NCBI GenBank assembly: GCA_910588775.1
Contig: CAJURH010000039.1
Span: 4,160-18,170, forward strand
Length of the DNA: 14,011 nt
Source: an uncultured Lachnospiraceae bacterium
GTDB lineage: Bacteria > Bacillota > Clostridia > Lachnospirales > Lachnospiraceae
Reading direction: 5' to 3'
Made by a program: the position numbers and the translations under genes. Every line of letters starts with the position of its first letter. Position 1 is the first letter of the stretch. The notes below the pieces were generated by a model. The model worked only from the letters and a program-made list of their open reading frames with translations. It was not told the DNA's origin and ran no database searches. Shown in pieces: positions 6,503-13,860 of the stretch.

Positions 6503-7120
6503 TTACCGGATAAAATTGGTCTTCTTACCTGGCTCCCTTTCTGGCAGTCCAAATTTTTCTTTTCCCAGAGCAATGCTCTTCATCAAAAATGTCATGTTCT
6601 TAGCAAGAGTTCTCATAATCTGAAGTCCTTCTTCATCCTGCGCCGCTTCCTCGGCATTGTTCCCATGGATACTGTTCCAATATTGCCCCGACGCTACAGG
6701 CATACCGCAAATGGTAAAATATTTATTCAGCTCATCAAAGGTGGCCGACAACCCGCCCCGCCTGGCGGATACCACGCTGGCCCCCACTTTCATGGTCTTG
6801 TCAAAAGGCGTGCTGTAGAACAGCCGATCCAGAAACGCAGACAAAGTGGCATTGGCGGAAGCGTAGTAAACCGGACTGCCCACAACCAGGCCGTCGCTGG
6901 CCTCGAACTTAGGCGCCGCCTCATTCACCATGTCGTCAAACGCGCATTTGCCCTTCTTCCTGCACTGGCCGCACGCCACACAGCCCCGGATATCCTTATT
7001 GCCCACATGGATAATCTCCGTCTCAATATCGGCTTTTTCAAACACTTTCTCCATCTCACGCAGGGCTGTATATGTGCTTCCCGACGCGTGAGGACTCCCA
7101 TTCACCAACAATACTTTCAT
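6503..7120 (-). CDS. Flavodoxin-fold NAD(P)H-dependent FMN reductase, iron-sulfur flavoprotein type
   Basis: A 205-residue cytoplasmic redox protein. The start at 7120 (MKVLLVNGSP) is chosen because GGAGG lies eight bases upstream; an ATG at 7135 would place that ribosome site inside the coding region. The phosphate loop GSPHASGST (8-16) and the segment GSPVYYASAN (about 82-91) are the FMN-binding marks of the family. Cysteines C47, C50, C53 and C59 make a C-x2-C-x2-C-x5-C motif, the compact [4Fe-4S] ligand pattern of iron-sulfur flavoproteins, so electron transfer between a reduced carrier and a quinone, oxygen species or other acceptor is likely. The physiological acceptor is unknown. It is first in a two-gene unit with the PepSY gene. 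Confidence 0.85.
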   Translation of the reverse strand: MKVLLVNGSPHASGSTYTALREMEKVFEKADIETEIIHVGNKDIRGCVACGQCRKKGKCAFDDMVNEAAPKFEASDGLVVGSPVYYASANATLSAFLDRLFYSTPFDKTMKVGASVVSARRGGLSATFDELNKYFTICGMPVASGQYWNSIHGNNAEEAAQDEEGLQIMRTLAKNMTFLMKSIALGKEKFGLPEREPGKKTNFIR

Positions 7121-7156
7121 CCCGCTAACCTCCATTTCATTTTTTCACATATAATT

Positions 7157-7185
7157 ATTTTAACGCCCCTTTGCTATTTTGTCAC
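7157..7185 (-). promoter_or_regulatory. Putative promoter of the flavoprotein-PepSY unit
   Basis: On the minus strand GTGACA (complement of 7180-7185) and TAAAAT (complement of 7157-7162) are 17 bases apart. The -35 box overlaps the stop codon of the upstream SGNH gene, so the flavoprotein pair has its own promoter although it lies downstream of the O-acylation cassette. Confidence 0.55.
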
Positions 7186-8462
7186 CTTCTTTTTTTCTTT
7201 TCCCGTTTTCCATCTTTAAAAACCGCCGTATCCACTATTTTTTCGCTCTCTTTGTCCCGGACAACCACCGCAAAATCCATTTCCGGATTGGCGCCGGCCA
7301 CAGACGCGGCTTCTTCATAGGTCATCCTGTGCAGATCCGGTATCTGAGCCAATAATTTTTCCAAAACAATATCCTGCTCTTTCTCTTCCCGCTGGTACAA
7401 ATCACATGAAAAATCGTCGTCGTAGAGACGAAGCAGAAATCTATCTATACGACTCTCGCCTTTCAGCCACTGTATTTTCTGCTTTTTATAGGCCAGATAA
7501 TGAGCGTCCCAATCTCTGGCCGTTTCTTTTGACACACCGTCTCTTAATGAAGGAAAGTTTTCAATCAGATATTTTCCAATATAGCGGGTGCTCTTCTGAC
7601 CCCCAGCCCAGTTTAAATGGCCTTCGTCGTGAAAATCCACCTGGAAGTCGATGGGCAGCTCCTTGCGGTAAATCATGTTGAGAAAAGGAACATGGTATTC
7701 TTCCGCCACTTTCGCCACCGCATTCATGCCCCGCTGCTCCTCATCGCCAACGCAACAGGGGATAGCCGTTAAAACCAGTGGAATCTTCTTCTCCTGACAC
7801 TTTTCAATAATCCGGCGCAGATATTCATATCCTAGGGAATCCGTCCCGCACATATCCGTCTCATCCACCACACTGTAAGCGGACATATCCTGTATCTTAC
7901 TGATAATCACGCCACCTTTTAACAGGGACTTTTTCGGCGACAAATCGTTCGCCCCCAGTTGGTCCCAGCGATTGTGGTAAATGTAGAAATCAAACAAATG
8001 CTCTATTCGCTTCTCCCTTTCCTCAAATAAATCATTGACCATCTGCACTTTTGTAAGAGAAAACGGTATGCTGTCCATTCCATTATGCATATTCATTTCT
8101 TTTTCCGGCGTTTTTCCATCCTTTACCACATGAAAGCAATCCATCACCACCACTTTCGGTTCCGCGTATTGCAGAGCGTTGACAAATGTCCAGTATGTCT
8201 GCGGTATGGGATTGCTGGTGGACGCCAGGCAATAGGAGGCAATCTTATACTCCCCGTATAGCTCCACCGCCTGCACGCCCTGGCGCATATGGCTGGTTCC
8301 CAGAAGCCACACATCGTACCCTTCCGGCTCCTCCCAGAATTCTGAATAGCCTATCCTGCTGTTTTTACGCTCCAGCAGAACGCTGACTTTGCTGAATGCA
8401 AACACAAATACGATTATAAAACAAATAGAACTGATTATATTTCTCACTGTTTGACGTTTCAT
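7182..8462 (-). CDS. Membrane-anchored SGNH-hydrolase/DltD-like protein, partner of the MBOAT
   Basis: A 426-residue protein. The start at 8462 (MKRQTVRNII) is preferred because the upstream extension lies inside the MBOAT gene; AGAGGA stands about ten bases before it. One N-terminal membrane helix (about 8-28) leaves the rest outside the membrane. LLGTSHMRQG (53-62) gives the SGNH block-I nucleophile Ser57, and FHDEGHLNWAGGQK (277-290) gives the Asp279-x-x-His282 pair, matching DltD, AlgX and AlgJ-type proteins. These act with MBOAT proteins to move acyl (usually acetyl) groups onto cell-wall or exopolysaccharide. The C-terminal part after about residue 300 is charged and unassigned. It starts 23 bases after the MBOAT stop, so one transcript is expected. 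The target polymer is not evident. Confidence 0.8.
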   Translation of the reverse strand: MKRQTVRNIISSICFIIVFVFAFSKVSVLLERKNSRIGYSEFWEEPEGYDVWLLGTSHMRQGVQAVELYGEYKIASYCLASTSNPIPQTYWTFVNALQYAEPKVVVMDCFHVVKDGKTPEKEMNMHNGMDSIPFSLTKVQMVNDLFEEREKRIEHLFDFYIYHNRWDQLGANDLSPKKSLLKGGVIISKIQDMSAYSVVDETDMCGTDSLGYEYLRRIIEKCQEKKIPLVLTAIPCCVGDEEQRGMNAVAKVAEEYHVPFLNMIYRKELPIDFQVDFHDEGHLNWAGGQKSTRYIGKYLIENFPSLRDGVSKETARDWDAHYLAYKKQKIQWLKGESRIDRFLLRLYDDDFSCDLYQREEKEQDIVLEKLLAQIPDLHRMTYEEAASVAGANPEMDFAVVVRDKESEKIVDTAVFKDGKREKKKRR

Positions 8463-8485
8463 CCTATTCCATCCTCTGCACTGTC

Positions 8486-9985
8486 TTAAAATTGAAAGTA
8501 TACAAAAGCCTGCGCATCGTAACCCGCGCCCCAGATTCCAAACACCAATATAAAAATAGCCGAGCAGATATAAACAAGCCAGCGACACCATAAATCCTGA
8601 CTGATGATAACTTCCAGTACGGAAACCTTGCACTCTTTCAAAATGTCGCCTACAAATAAAATTCCGATGGCCAGCAGCATCATCCAGAATTGTTTCTGAT
8701 TCAGCCCCAGCGTATAAAGAGAACCATCAAAAAAGATCCTTTCATTGCGCACGGTGAGTATACTTTTGATAATGTAGCATGCCTGCCCCACACTCTTCGC
8801 CCGAAAAAAGATCCATGTAATATCTATAAAAATAAATGTAACAATCGTCCGCAAACAACAATGACCGATGCTTGCCGTATGAAGCCCTATCTTTGCATAA
8901 ATCCTGTCGCGGAACTTCCTGGTCACAATCCCGGCCACTTGGAACAGCCCGTTTAACAATCCCCAGACTATATACGTCCACGCGGCGCCATGCCACAGAC
9001 CGCTGACCATAAATACAATCATCATATTTATATACTTTCGAAGCGTACCCTTGCGGTTTCCCCCCAGCGGAATATAGAGATAATCGCGAAACCAGGATGT
9101 GAGGGAAATATGCCACCGCTTCCAGAATCCAGACACAGACCTGGCCAGATAAGGACAGTTGAAATTCTCCATCAACCGAAATCCCATCACCTTCGCCGCG
9201 CCAATGGCAATCATGGAATATCCTGAAAAATCACAGTAAATCTGAATGGCGAACAAAACGCTGGCCGCCAATAGATACCCGCCTGGGTAAGCTCTTGGAT
9301 GCCCGTATATCTGATTCACTACAATGGCAATCCGATCCGCCAAAACTAATTTCTGGAAATACCCCCACAGCATAATCAAAAGCCCAGCCCGCATATTTTC
9401 AAAATTAAAGACATGCTCTTCGCGAAGCTGCGACAGCAAATTCTTGGAACGCTCAATAGGTCCAGCCACCAACTGCGGAAAGAACGAAACGAACAGAGCA
9501 TAGCGCAGGAAATTTTTTTCCGCTTTTATTTCCTCTCTGTATACATCCATGGTGTAGCTTAACGCCTGAAAAATATAAAAAGAAATGCCCACCGGAAGTA
9601 TCACGTCAAAGTCCGGCGTAATCAGCGTAAGATTGCATTTTTCCAGCGCTACGTTTATATTTCTCACTACGAAATCAAAGTATTTGAACAGAAACAAAAT
9701 GGAAAGATTCAGCGAAAAGCATCCCGCCACGCACCATTTTTTGTACTTTACAGCCCTGACGGGATGAGCCGCCAGCCGCCTTTGCACATACTCCATCAAC
9801 CAGCCGCTTAAGTATGTGACACAGGTGGAAAAGAACAGTAATAACGCATACTTCGCATTCCAACACATATAAAAATAGTAGCTTGCCAGCAACAACCAGA
9901 TGTACCTTTTCTTAGCTGGAATAAGAAAATAGACAACTGTAATAACTGGAAAGAAAATCAAAAAATGAATCGAATTAAATAACAT
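8486..9985 (-). CDS. MBOAT-family O-acyltransferase (AlgI/DltB-like)
   Basis: A 499-residue polytopic membrane protein. The ATG at 9985 has AGGAGG seven bases upstream; a GTG at 9991 is too close to it. The family's marks are present: the N-terminal FNSIHFLIFFPV helix, PVGISFYIFQALSYTMDVYR (131-150), FFPQLVAGPI (168-177), CDFSGYSMIAIGAAKVMGF (251-269), FWKRWHISLTSWFRDYLYIP (287-306) with H292, and SGLWHGAAW (328-336) with the conserved catalytic H332. Such proteins pass an acyl group from the cytoplasm across the membrane for O-acylation of surface polysaccharides, with an SGNH partner as in alginate or teichoic acid modification. No dltA or dltC and no polysaccharide synthesis gene is near, so O-acetylation of a polymer made elsewhere is likelier than D-alanylation. 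Confidence 0.9.
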   Translation of the reverse strand: MLFNSIHFLIFFPVITVVYFLIPAKKRYIWLLLASYYFYMCWNAKYALLLFFSTCVTYLSGWLMEYVQRRLAAHPVRAVKYKKWCVAGCFSLNLSILFLFKYFDFVVRNINVALEKCNLTLITPDFDVILPVGISFYIFQALSYTMDVYREEIKAEKNFLRYALFVSFFPQLVAGPIERSKNLLSQLREEHVFNFENMRAGLLIMLWGYFQKLVLADRIAIVVNQIYGHPRAYPGGYLLAASVLFAIQIYCDFSGYSMIAIGAAKVMGFRLMENFNCPYLARSVSGFWKRWHISLTSWFRDYLYIPLGGNRKGTLRKYINMMIVFMVSGLWHGAAWTYIVWGLLNGLFQVAGIVTRKFRDRIYAKIGLHTASIGHCCLRTIVTFIFIDITWIFFRAKSVGQACYIIKSILTVRNERIFFDGSLYTLGLNQKQFWMMLLAIGILFVGDILKECKVSVLEVIISQDLWCRWLVYICSAIFILVFGIWGAGYDAQAFVYFQF

Positions 9986-10026
9986 CCACACACCTCCTTA
10001 CGTATTAAATGTTAATTTTCTGCTAT

Positions 10027-10056
10027 ATTTTACCCTCCCCCATAATATCTTGTCAA
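10027..10056 (-). promoter_or_regulatory. Putative promoter of the MBOAT-SGNH cassette
   Basis: On the minus strand a perfect TTGACA (complement of 10051-10056) is followed after 18 bases by TAAAAT (complement of 10027-10032), about 40 bases before the start codon. It lies back to back with the MerR promoter in a 163-base divergent spacer. Confidence 0.6.
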
Positions 10057-10080
10057 TATTTACTTTATGTGTTTTTATGC

Positions 10081-10109
10081 TTGACTCTGCCCTTAGGTCA
10101 TGATTTATT
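10081..10109 (+). promoter_or_regulatory. Putative promoter of the MerR gene
   Basis: TTGACT (10081-10086) and TTTATT (10104-10109) are 17 bases apart, and a TG at 10101 gives an extended -10 element. The 17-base spacing is normal rather than the 19 bases typical of MerR-activated promoters. Confidence 0.45.
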
Positions 10110-10148
10110 CTAATTACAGATTCGAATCAACCATATAGGAGGAACGTC

Positions 10149-10958
10149 ATGCTCTCCATAGGAGAATTTTCCAGAATATGTCAGGTACGTGTGAAGACCC
10201 TGCATCACTACGACCGGATCGGTTTACTCAAGCCGTTGAAGGTAGACGCATTTACCGGATATCGCTATTACAGCCGGCAGCAGATGGAGCAAATGCTTTT
10301 CATCCAGCGTCTAAAACGCTACGGGTTCACTCTGGAGGAAATTCAGAAGCTTCTAAACTGTACAGAGGAACCGGAATTTTTCTCAAAATTGCTGCGGCAA
10401 AAAGAACGTTTGACACAGAAAATGCGGGAAATGCAGCAGATAATCGCAGAATTGTCCGCGCACCTGCAAGATTTTGAAAGGACCGGTGACAGAATGGGAT
10501 ATCAGAAAGGTTATGAAATTCAAGTAAAAGAAACTCCAGAAAGAAATGTGCTCTCCTGCCGTCACAAAATGGGGGTCAACGACTTCGGAAAATATTACGG
10601 CACACTGTACGAACGGATACCAAAGGAACAGGTGACGCCCAACGGCCTTACTGGAGCCATCTACTACGACCAGGAATTCAACCCTGAATGCTCCGACATC
10701 GAATTAATCGTGGGCGTCCGTGAAAAAGAAAAAGCGGACAAGATTATGGAAGGCGGCCTGTGCGCCATGACCGTCCACAAAGGACCCTACTCCTCCCTGT
10801 CCGACGCCTACGGCGCTTTGGTCTCCTGGATTTCTGAAAACGGATACGAGGGATGCGGCGCGCCTTACGACATATATGCCAAGACACAGTTTGACAGCCT
10901 GGCCCCAGAAGACTGGGAGACGGAAGTCTACTTTCCTGTCAAGAAACGCGCCGTTTAA
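10149..10958 (+). CDS. MerR-family regulator with GyrI-like effector-binding domain
   Basis: A 269-residue regulator. The start has AGGAGG at 10138-10143. The N-terminal MerR winged helix (about 1-70) is plain: LSIGEFSRICQVRVKTLHHY, then IGLLKP, then the wing GYRYYS. A coiled-coil dimer helix follows (about 75-112, KLLRQKERLTQKMREMQQII). The C-terminal domain (about 120-267) is of the GyrI/AraC-effector type that binds drugs and other small lipophilic cations in BmrR-like proteins; the ending DWETEVYFPV is characteristic. The family activates efflux or detoxification genes. The next gene downstream is a ruined alpha/beta-hydrolase, and the divergent neighbour is the MBOAT gene, so its present target is uncertain. 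Confidence 0.88.
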   Translation: MLSIGEFSRICQVRVKTLHHYDRIGLLKPLKVDAFTGYRYYSRQQMEQMLFIQRLKRYGFTLEEIQKLLNCTEEPEFFSKLLRQKERLTQKMREMQQIIAELSAHLQDFERTGDRMGYQKGYEIQVKETPERNVLSCRHKMGVNDFGKYYGTLYERIPKEQVTPNGLTGAIYYDQEFNPECSDIELIVGVREKEKADKIMEGGLCAMTVHKGPYSSLSDAYGALVSWISENGYEGCGAPYDIYAKTQFDSLAPEDWETEVYFPVKKRAV

Positions 10959-10959
10959 T

Positions 10960-11304
10960 CTTGCATCTACAGAAACCTGGCTATATAATCTTAATTTAGA
11001 AACTGATTTTTATAAGTGACGCCAGGGCGATGATTGGGAAACCGTGATAGATCAGGACACACAGGCGCGGATTCCAAAATCCCGCTTTTTCACAAGCCTT
11101 TGGAAACGCTGGAAGTTCCCGTCCCGCTTATGGGCAGTTTGGAAGATAATATGCGTCGGAAAAATCTTGCCGAAGAATACCAACAAATGAGTCAACAGAT
11201 TCCCGACTGTAAGATACATCTTTTTTCAAACAGGGGGACATCCCGCAATCAGAACGAATGCGGAAAGCGCCGCAAAGATTATTACAAATTTTCTAAATGA
11301 ATAA
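10960..11304 (+). pseudogene. Decayed alpha/beta-hydrolase, C-terminal remnant
   Basis: Translation in pieces rebuilds the end of an alpha/beta-hydrolase. One frame gives LNLETDFYK, a TGA at 11017-11019 (probably a former Trp codon), then RQGDDWETVIDQDTQARIP up to about 11091. A one-base loss moves to the next frame, giving KPLETLEVPVPLMGSLEDNM and AEEYQQMSQQIPDCKIHLF. A one-base gain in the T6 run at 11221-11226 returns to the first frame, giving QTGGHPAIRTNAESAAKIIT and a stop at 11304. The GGHPA segment would carry the catalytic His and GSLEDN the acid strand. The N-terminal half with the nucleophile is missing. It follows MerR directly and may once have been its target. Confidence 0.65.
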
Positions 11305-11311
11305 ACAAACA

Positions 11312-11351
11312 AAAAGCGGTTTTGCCTGCGGGTTTAACCGCTTTTCCTTTT
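11312..11351 (+). terminator. Rho-independent terminator
   Basis: AAAAGCGGTT (11312-11321) pairs with AACCGCTTTT (11336-11345) around a 14-base loop, followed by a pyrimidine run (CCTTTTCC). It lies eight bases after the pseudogene end and closes the MerR unit. The A-rich left arm means it could also stop minus-strand transcription. Confidence 0.7.
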
Positions 11352-11375
11352 CCCTGAAATCCGGAAAAATTTCTC

Positions 11376-11404
11376 TTAACATTTTCCTCTTTTTCGTTTA
11401 TATT
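11376..11404 (+). promoter_or_regulatory. Putative promoter of the leucine-rich repeat gene
   Basis: TTAACA (11376-11381) and TATATT (11399-11404) are exactly 17 bases apart, about 49 bases before the start codon. The leader contains a small hairpin, TTTCGA (11417-11422) with TCGAAA (11430-11435), just before the AGGAGG ribosome site. Confidence 0.5.
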
Positions 11405-11452
11405 TAAATAAGAAGATTTCGATGCAATCTCGAAACAAAAGGAGGGAAAAGT

Positions 11453-12499
11453 ATGAAGAAACCGAAAAAGCTTCTAATCACCGGAGCGCTATCACTGCTG
11501 CTCCTGGCGGAAACCGTAATGGCCGCCCCGGCAGTCGCCATGGCAGCGCCCGAACAGACAAGCTCCACCCGCATCTCCTCAAAAACTTACAACAGTCCCC
11601 GTGCAACCGAAGAACCCGACTTAGCATTCCCATCGGATAATGGACTATACTGGATTAGCCGCGGGGCAACCTACCGCGCCGGGGCGAACTTACAATTCTA
11701 CGCCACTGGAGCCGGATACGGACCGGAAGAGCCTCAGGAATTAAACCCGATAAAGAACTCCACCCGCTACAAACCCGTAAGCTGGAGCGTGGGAAATCAG
11801 CGCGGCTCTTGGAAAAGATACACGGACATCACCGGAGGATATACTTCTCACGGCTTTTACGTACAGGCGGAATACAGATTCAAAGGGTCTTTCACTCTGA
11901 ATACAAACAGCTCTTCGAAGGTTCCTTTCACCTTGAAAGTAAATTACCAAAAAGAAATATACAATGGCAAGAAATGGGTGAAAGCACGCAGTCGGATGGT
12001 CTCCAAAAGCGTGCGTTTCTATATCCGAAATGTCTCCGGAACGGATACAAAACCGCCCAGACCCACTGTGGGAACATACAAAATTCGCGGAAATGTAGTC
12101 TACCGAATAAGCGGGCCTTCCGCATTAACCGCCATGACCCCCGCCGACCGCTCCATAAGAAACCTACGCATTCCGAATTCAATCACCATAAACGGATATT
12201 ATTACCAAGTGAAAGCAATTTCAAAAGAAGCGTTTGCCAACTGTCCAAACCTGCGAACCGCGGTCATCGGCGAAAACGTCACCTCCATCGGCAAAAACGC
12301 ATTCAAAGGCTCCAAAAAACTGGGAACCGTCGCCATCCAAACATCCCGGCTGACAAAGTCCAAGGTAGGCGCCAACGCCTTCAAGGGCATCAAGAGCGAC
12401 TGCCTGTTCAAAACACCGTCCCTGAAAACATCCGCTTACAAAAAGCTTCTTAAATCCAAAGGCGCCGGAAAAGAAATCCGGGTAAAGAAATTTTATTAA
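11453..12499 (+). CDS. Secreted BspA-like leucine-rich repeat (LRR_5) protein
   Basis: A 348-residue exported protein. The ATG at 11453 follows AAAGGAGGG. A signal peptide (KKPKKLL, hydrophobic core, Ala-rich cleavage zone at about 24-32) leads to a domain at about 55-195 rich in Tyr, Trp and alternating hydrophobics (YKPVSWSVG, TSHGFYVQAEYRF, FTLKVNY, VRFYIRN). That domain looks like an all-beta sandwich I cannot name. After a Pro-rich hinge (DTKPPRPT, about 201-208), residues from about 212 to the end are Treponema-type leucine-rich repeats: AISKEAFANCPNLRTAVIGE, VTSIGKNAFKGSKKLGTVAI and KVGANAFKGI. Such repeats mediate surface binding. No LPXTG or other wall anchor is seen, so it is probably released or held loosely. 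The following gene begins directly at its stop codon. Confidence 0.82.
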   Translation: MKKPKKLLITGALSLLLLAETVMAAPAVAMAAPEQTSSTRISSKTYNSPRATEEPDLAFPSDNGLYWISRGATYRAGANLQFYATGAGYGPEEPQELNPIKNSTRYKPVSWSVGNQRGSWKRYTDITGGYTSHGFYVQAEYRFKGSFTLNTNSSSKVPFTLKVNYQKEIYNGKKWVKARSRMVSKSVRFYIRNVSGTDTKPPRPTVGTYKIRGNVVYRISGPSALTAMTPADRSIRNLRIPNSITINGYYYQVKAISKEAFANCPNLRTAVIGENVTSIGKNAFKGSKKLGTVAIQTSRLTKSKVGANAFKGIKSDCLFKTPSLKTSAYKKLLKSKGAGKEIRVKKFY

Positions 12500-12517
12500 A
12501 TGAAGGAATATAAAATT

Positions 12518-13132
12518 ATGGATTTGAAAAATTTTAAATGGACCCGAAAGCCCCAGGAATACAAAATAGAAGGGGACCGGCTTGAAATAATCACGATGCC
12601 GCACACCGATTTATGGCAGCGGACCTACTATCATTTTCAAAACGACAATGCTCCAGTATTCCAGATGGAAACCGACGAGAAATATTTCAGCTTCGTGGTA
12701 AAAACAGAATTTTCCGAAAGCCATCATAGATTTGACCAATGCGGTATTGTGATGTACCTGGACAGCGAAAACTGGTTAAAAGCCTCGGCTGAGTACGAAA
12801 ACGAAGATTACCAACATTTGGGCAGCGTTGTGACAAACGATGGATACTCAGACTGGGCCACCACCACCCTGGACGCCTCAGTCAAATCCATGTGGTACCG
12901 CTTCAGCCGCCGGAAAGACGACTATTGCATAGAAAATTCTGTGGACGGCGTAAATTTCAGCCAGATGCGGATTTGCCATATGCGCCATGGCAAAGGAACC
13001 ATCCGGTTTGGCGTCTATGCCTGCTCCCCTGAAGACTCGTCCTTTAAAGCAACATTTTCAAATATGGCGCTTCTAGAATGCCAGTGGAAAGCCCATGACG
13101 GACAGCCGCCCGATGTGGAAAACAGATTTTGA
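12518..13132 (+). CDS. DUF1349 (concanavalin-like beta-sandwich) protein
   Basis: A 204-residue protein without a signal peptide. The ATG at 12518 is preferred because AAGGA lies about ten bases upstream; an ATG at 12500, flush with the stop of the previous gene, has no ribosome site but would only add six residues. Family marks are RTYYHFQNDNAPVF near the start, FSFVVKTEF, FDQCGIVMYLDSENWLKAS, EYENEDYQHLGSVVTNDGYS and IRFGVYACSP near the end. This family has a lectin-like beta-sandwich fold, and many members are annotated as 'regulation of enolase', which is not good evidence of function. Close packing with the leucine-rich repeat gene suggests one transcript and perhaps translational coupling. 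Confidence 0.85.
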   Translation: MDLKNFKWTRKPQEYKIEGDRLEIITMPHTDLWQRTYYHFQNDNAPVFQMETDEKYFSFVVKTEFSESHHRFDQCGIVMYLDSENWLKASAEYENEDYQHLGSVVTNDGYSDWATTTLDASVKSMWYRFSRRKDDYCIENSVDGVNFSQMRICHMRHGKGTIRFGVYACSPEDSSFKATFSNMALLECQWKAHDGQPPDVENRF

Positions 13133-13344
13133 CCCGCAGAAACCTTTTTGACGCTATTGACATTTGATGCGATACGCGTCCAACATACAATATCAGATGT
13201 GGCAAGTAAATCTGATGTAAAAAGGATGGATATTCTGATCGCAAAGCTTCAACAGGATTTGGAAAATTGACAAAGTGCGGGCTTGCCACCGCAAAACATG
13301 AACAATCGCTCACTTTTCAGACTACGATAACAGGAGGAAACCAA

Positions 13345-13608
13345 ATGATTAAAAGCCAAACATGGATCGAATTCGGAGTTGGAGACATTCTGATTGTGCC
13401 TTTTCATGATGACAAGGATGAAGTGTTCGGTTTAATCTTGCAAAATAAAAAGGACAGACACATCGGCGACTATGACGGTCCCTATCTGCCCAAAGAAGAT
13501 GATACAACTATTTCTTTTAGTTCATTGGAAAGCTTAGAAGTTTTTATCAAACAACTTGAATTGATAAAAAAAGAAATGCAAAAAACTAATGAAAGCGGCG
13601 AAAAATAA
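13345..13608 (+). CDS. Small hypothetical protein (87 residues)
   Basis: The ATG at 13345 follows AGGAGG (13332-13337) at good spacing, so the gene looks real. The protein starts MIKSQTWIEFGVGDIL, has a strand-rich acidic first half (FHDDKDEVFG, GDYDGPY) and a helical C-terminus (SLESLEVFIKQLELIKKEMQ). It has no signal peptide or membrane helix. I do not recognise a family. It lies between the DUF1349 gene and the integrase remnant, in what looks like accessory DNA; immunity-like or element-borne cargo is only a guess. Confidence 0.6.
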   Translation: MIKSQTWIEFGVGDILIVPFHDDKDEVFGLILQNKKDRHIGDYDGPYLPKEDDTTISFSSLESLEVFIKQLELIKKEMQKTNESGEK

Positions 13609-13692
13609 ACAATATAGACAAAAATGCAAATTAAGTGTGGATACAGATTCATAAAGCGGACACAGACCGTATCCAATAACGCTTTGCCATGA

Positions 13693-13833
13693 GCGCTGTA
13701 CAGACCTGCGTTGTCCGCCATATCCATAAAACACATGGCCACCCTTTTAGGGGACACGGAAAAAATGGTTATTAAAGTTTACAACCACATGGTTCTGGAA
13801 AAAGAGGATCTGAAAAATGCTCTGGATTTCTGA
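13693..13833 (+). pseudogene. C-terminal remnant of a tyrosine recombinase (integrase)
   Basis: An open stretch of 46 codons ends at TGA 13831-13833 and reads ISIKHMATLLGDTEKMVIKV followed by YNHMVLEKEDLKNALDF. It matches the end of integrases, where the 'LLGH-x...' motif is followed by the catalytic Tyr in a Y-x-H context (here VYNHM). The frame is closed upstream by a TGA at 13690-13692 and the catalytic Arg/His boxes are not found in order, so only a fragment remains. Its position about 125 bases from the 3' end of a tRNA gene fits an old integration event. Confidence 0.6.
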
Positions 13834-13860
13834 CACGAAATTGATACATTGACACGATAA
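13831..13860 (+). repeat. Two TGACACGA repeats next to the integrase remnant
   Basis: TGACACGA occurs at 13831-13838 and 13850-13857, 19 bases apart, extended to TGACACGAAA and TGACACGATAA. They lie between the recombinase remnant and the tRNA. Short direct repeats at this place could be arm-type recombinase sites; no direct proof. Confidence 0.35.

Noticed and set aside
7182..9985. dlt operon (D-alanylation of teichoic acids)
   Set aside because: The MBOAT and SGNH genes resemble DltB and DltD in fold, but dltA and dltC are missing, and AlgI-type motifs fit better.
10118..10125. GATTCGAA at 10118 as a duplicated tRNA-Lys 3' end (attachment site)
   Set aside because: Only eight bases match the T-loop; the stem and acceptor sequence do not follow.
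13157..13191. Promoter TTGACA (13157-13162) with TACAAT (13186-13191) upstream of the orphan gene
   Set aside because: The spacer is 23 bases, too long for a normal promoter; a second TTGACA at 13267 has no -10 partner at all.
13482..13757. Minus-strand 91-codon frame over the small orphan gene and integrase remnant
   Set aside because: No ribosome site, and it overlaps a plus-strand gene with a much better start and a recognisable integrase fragment.
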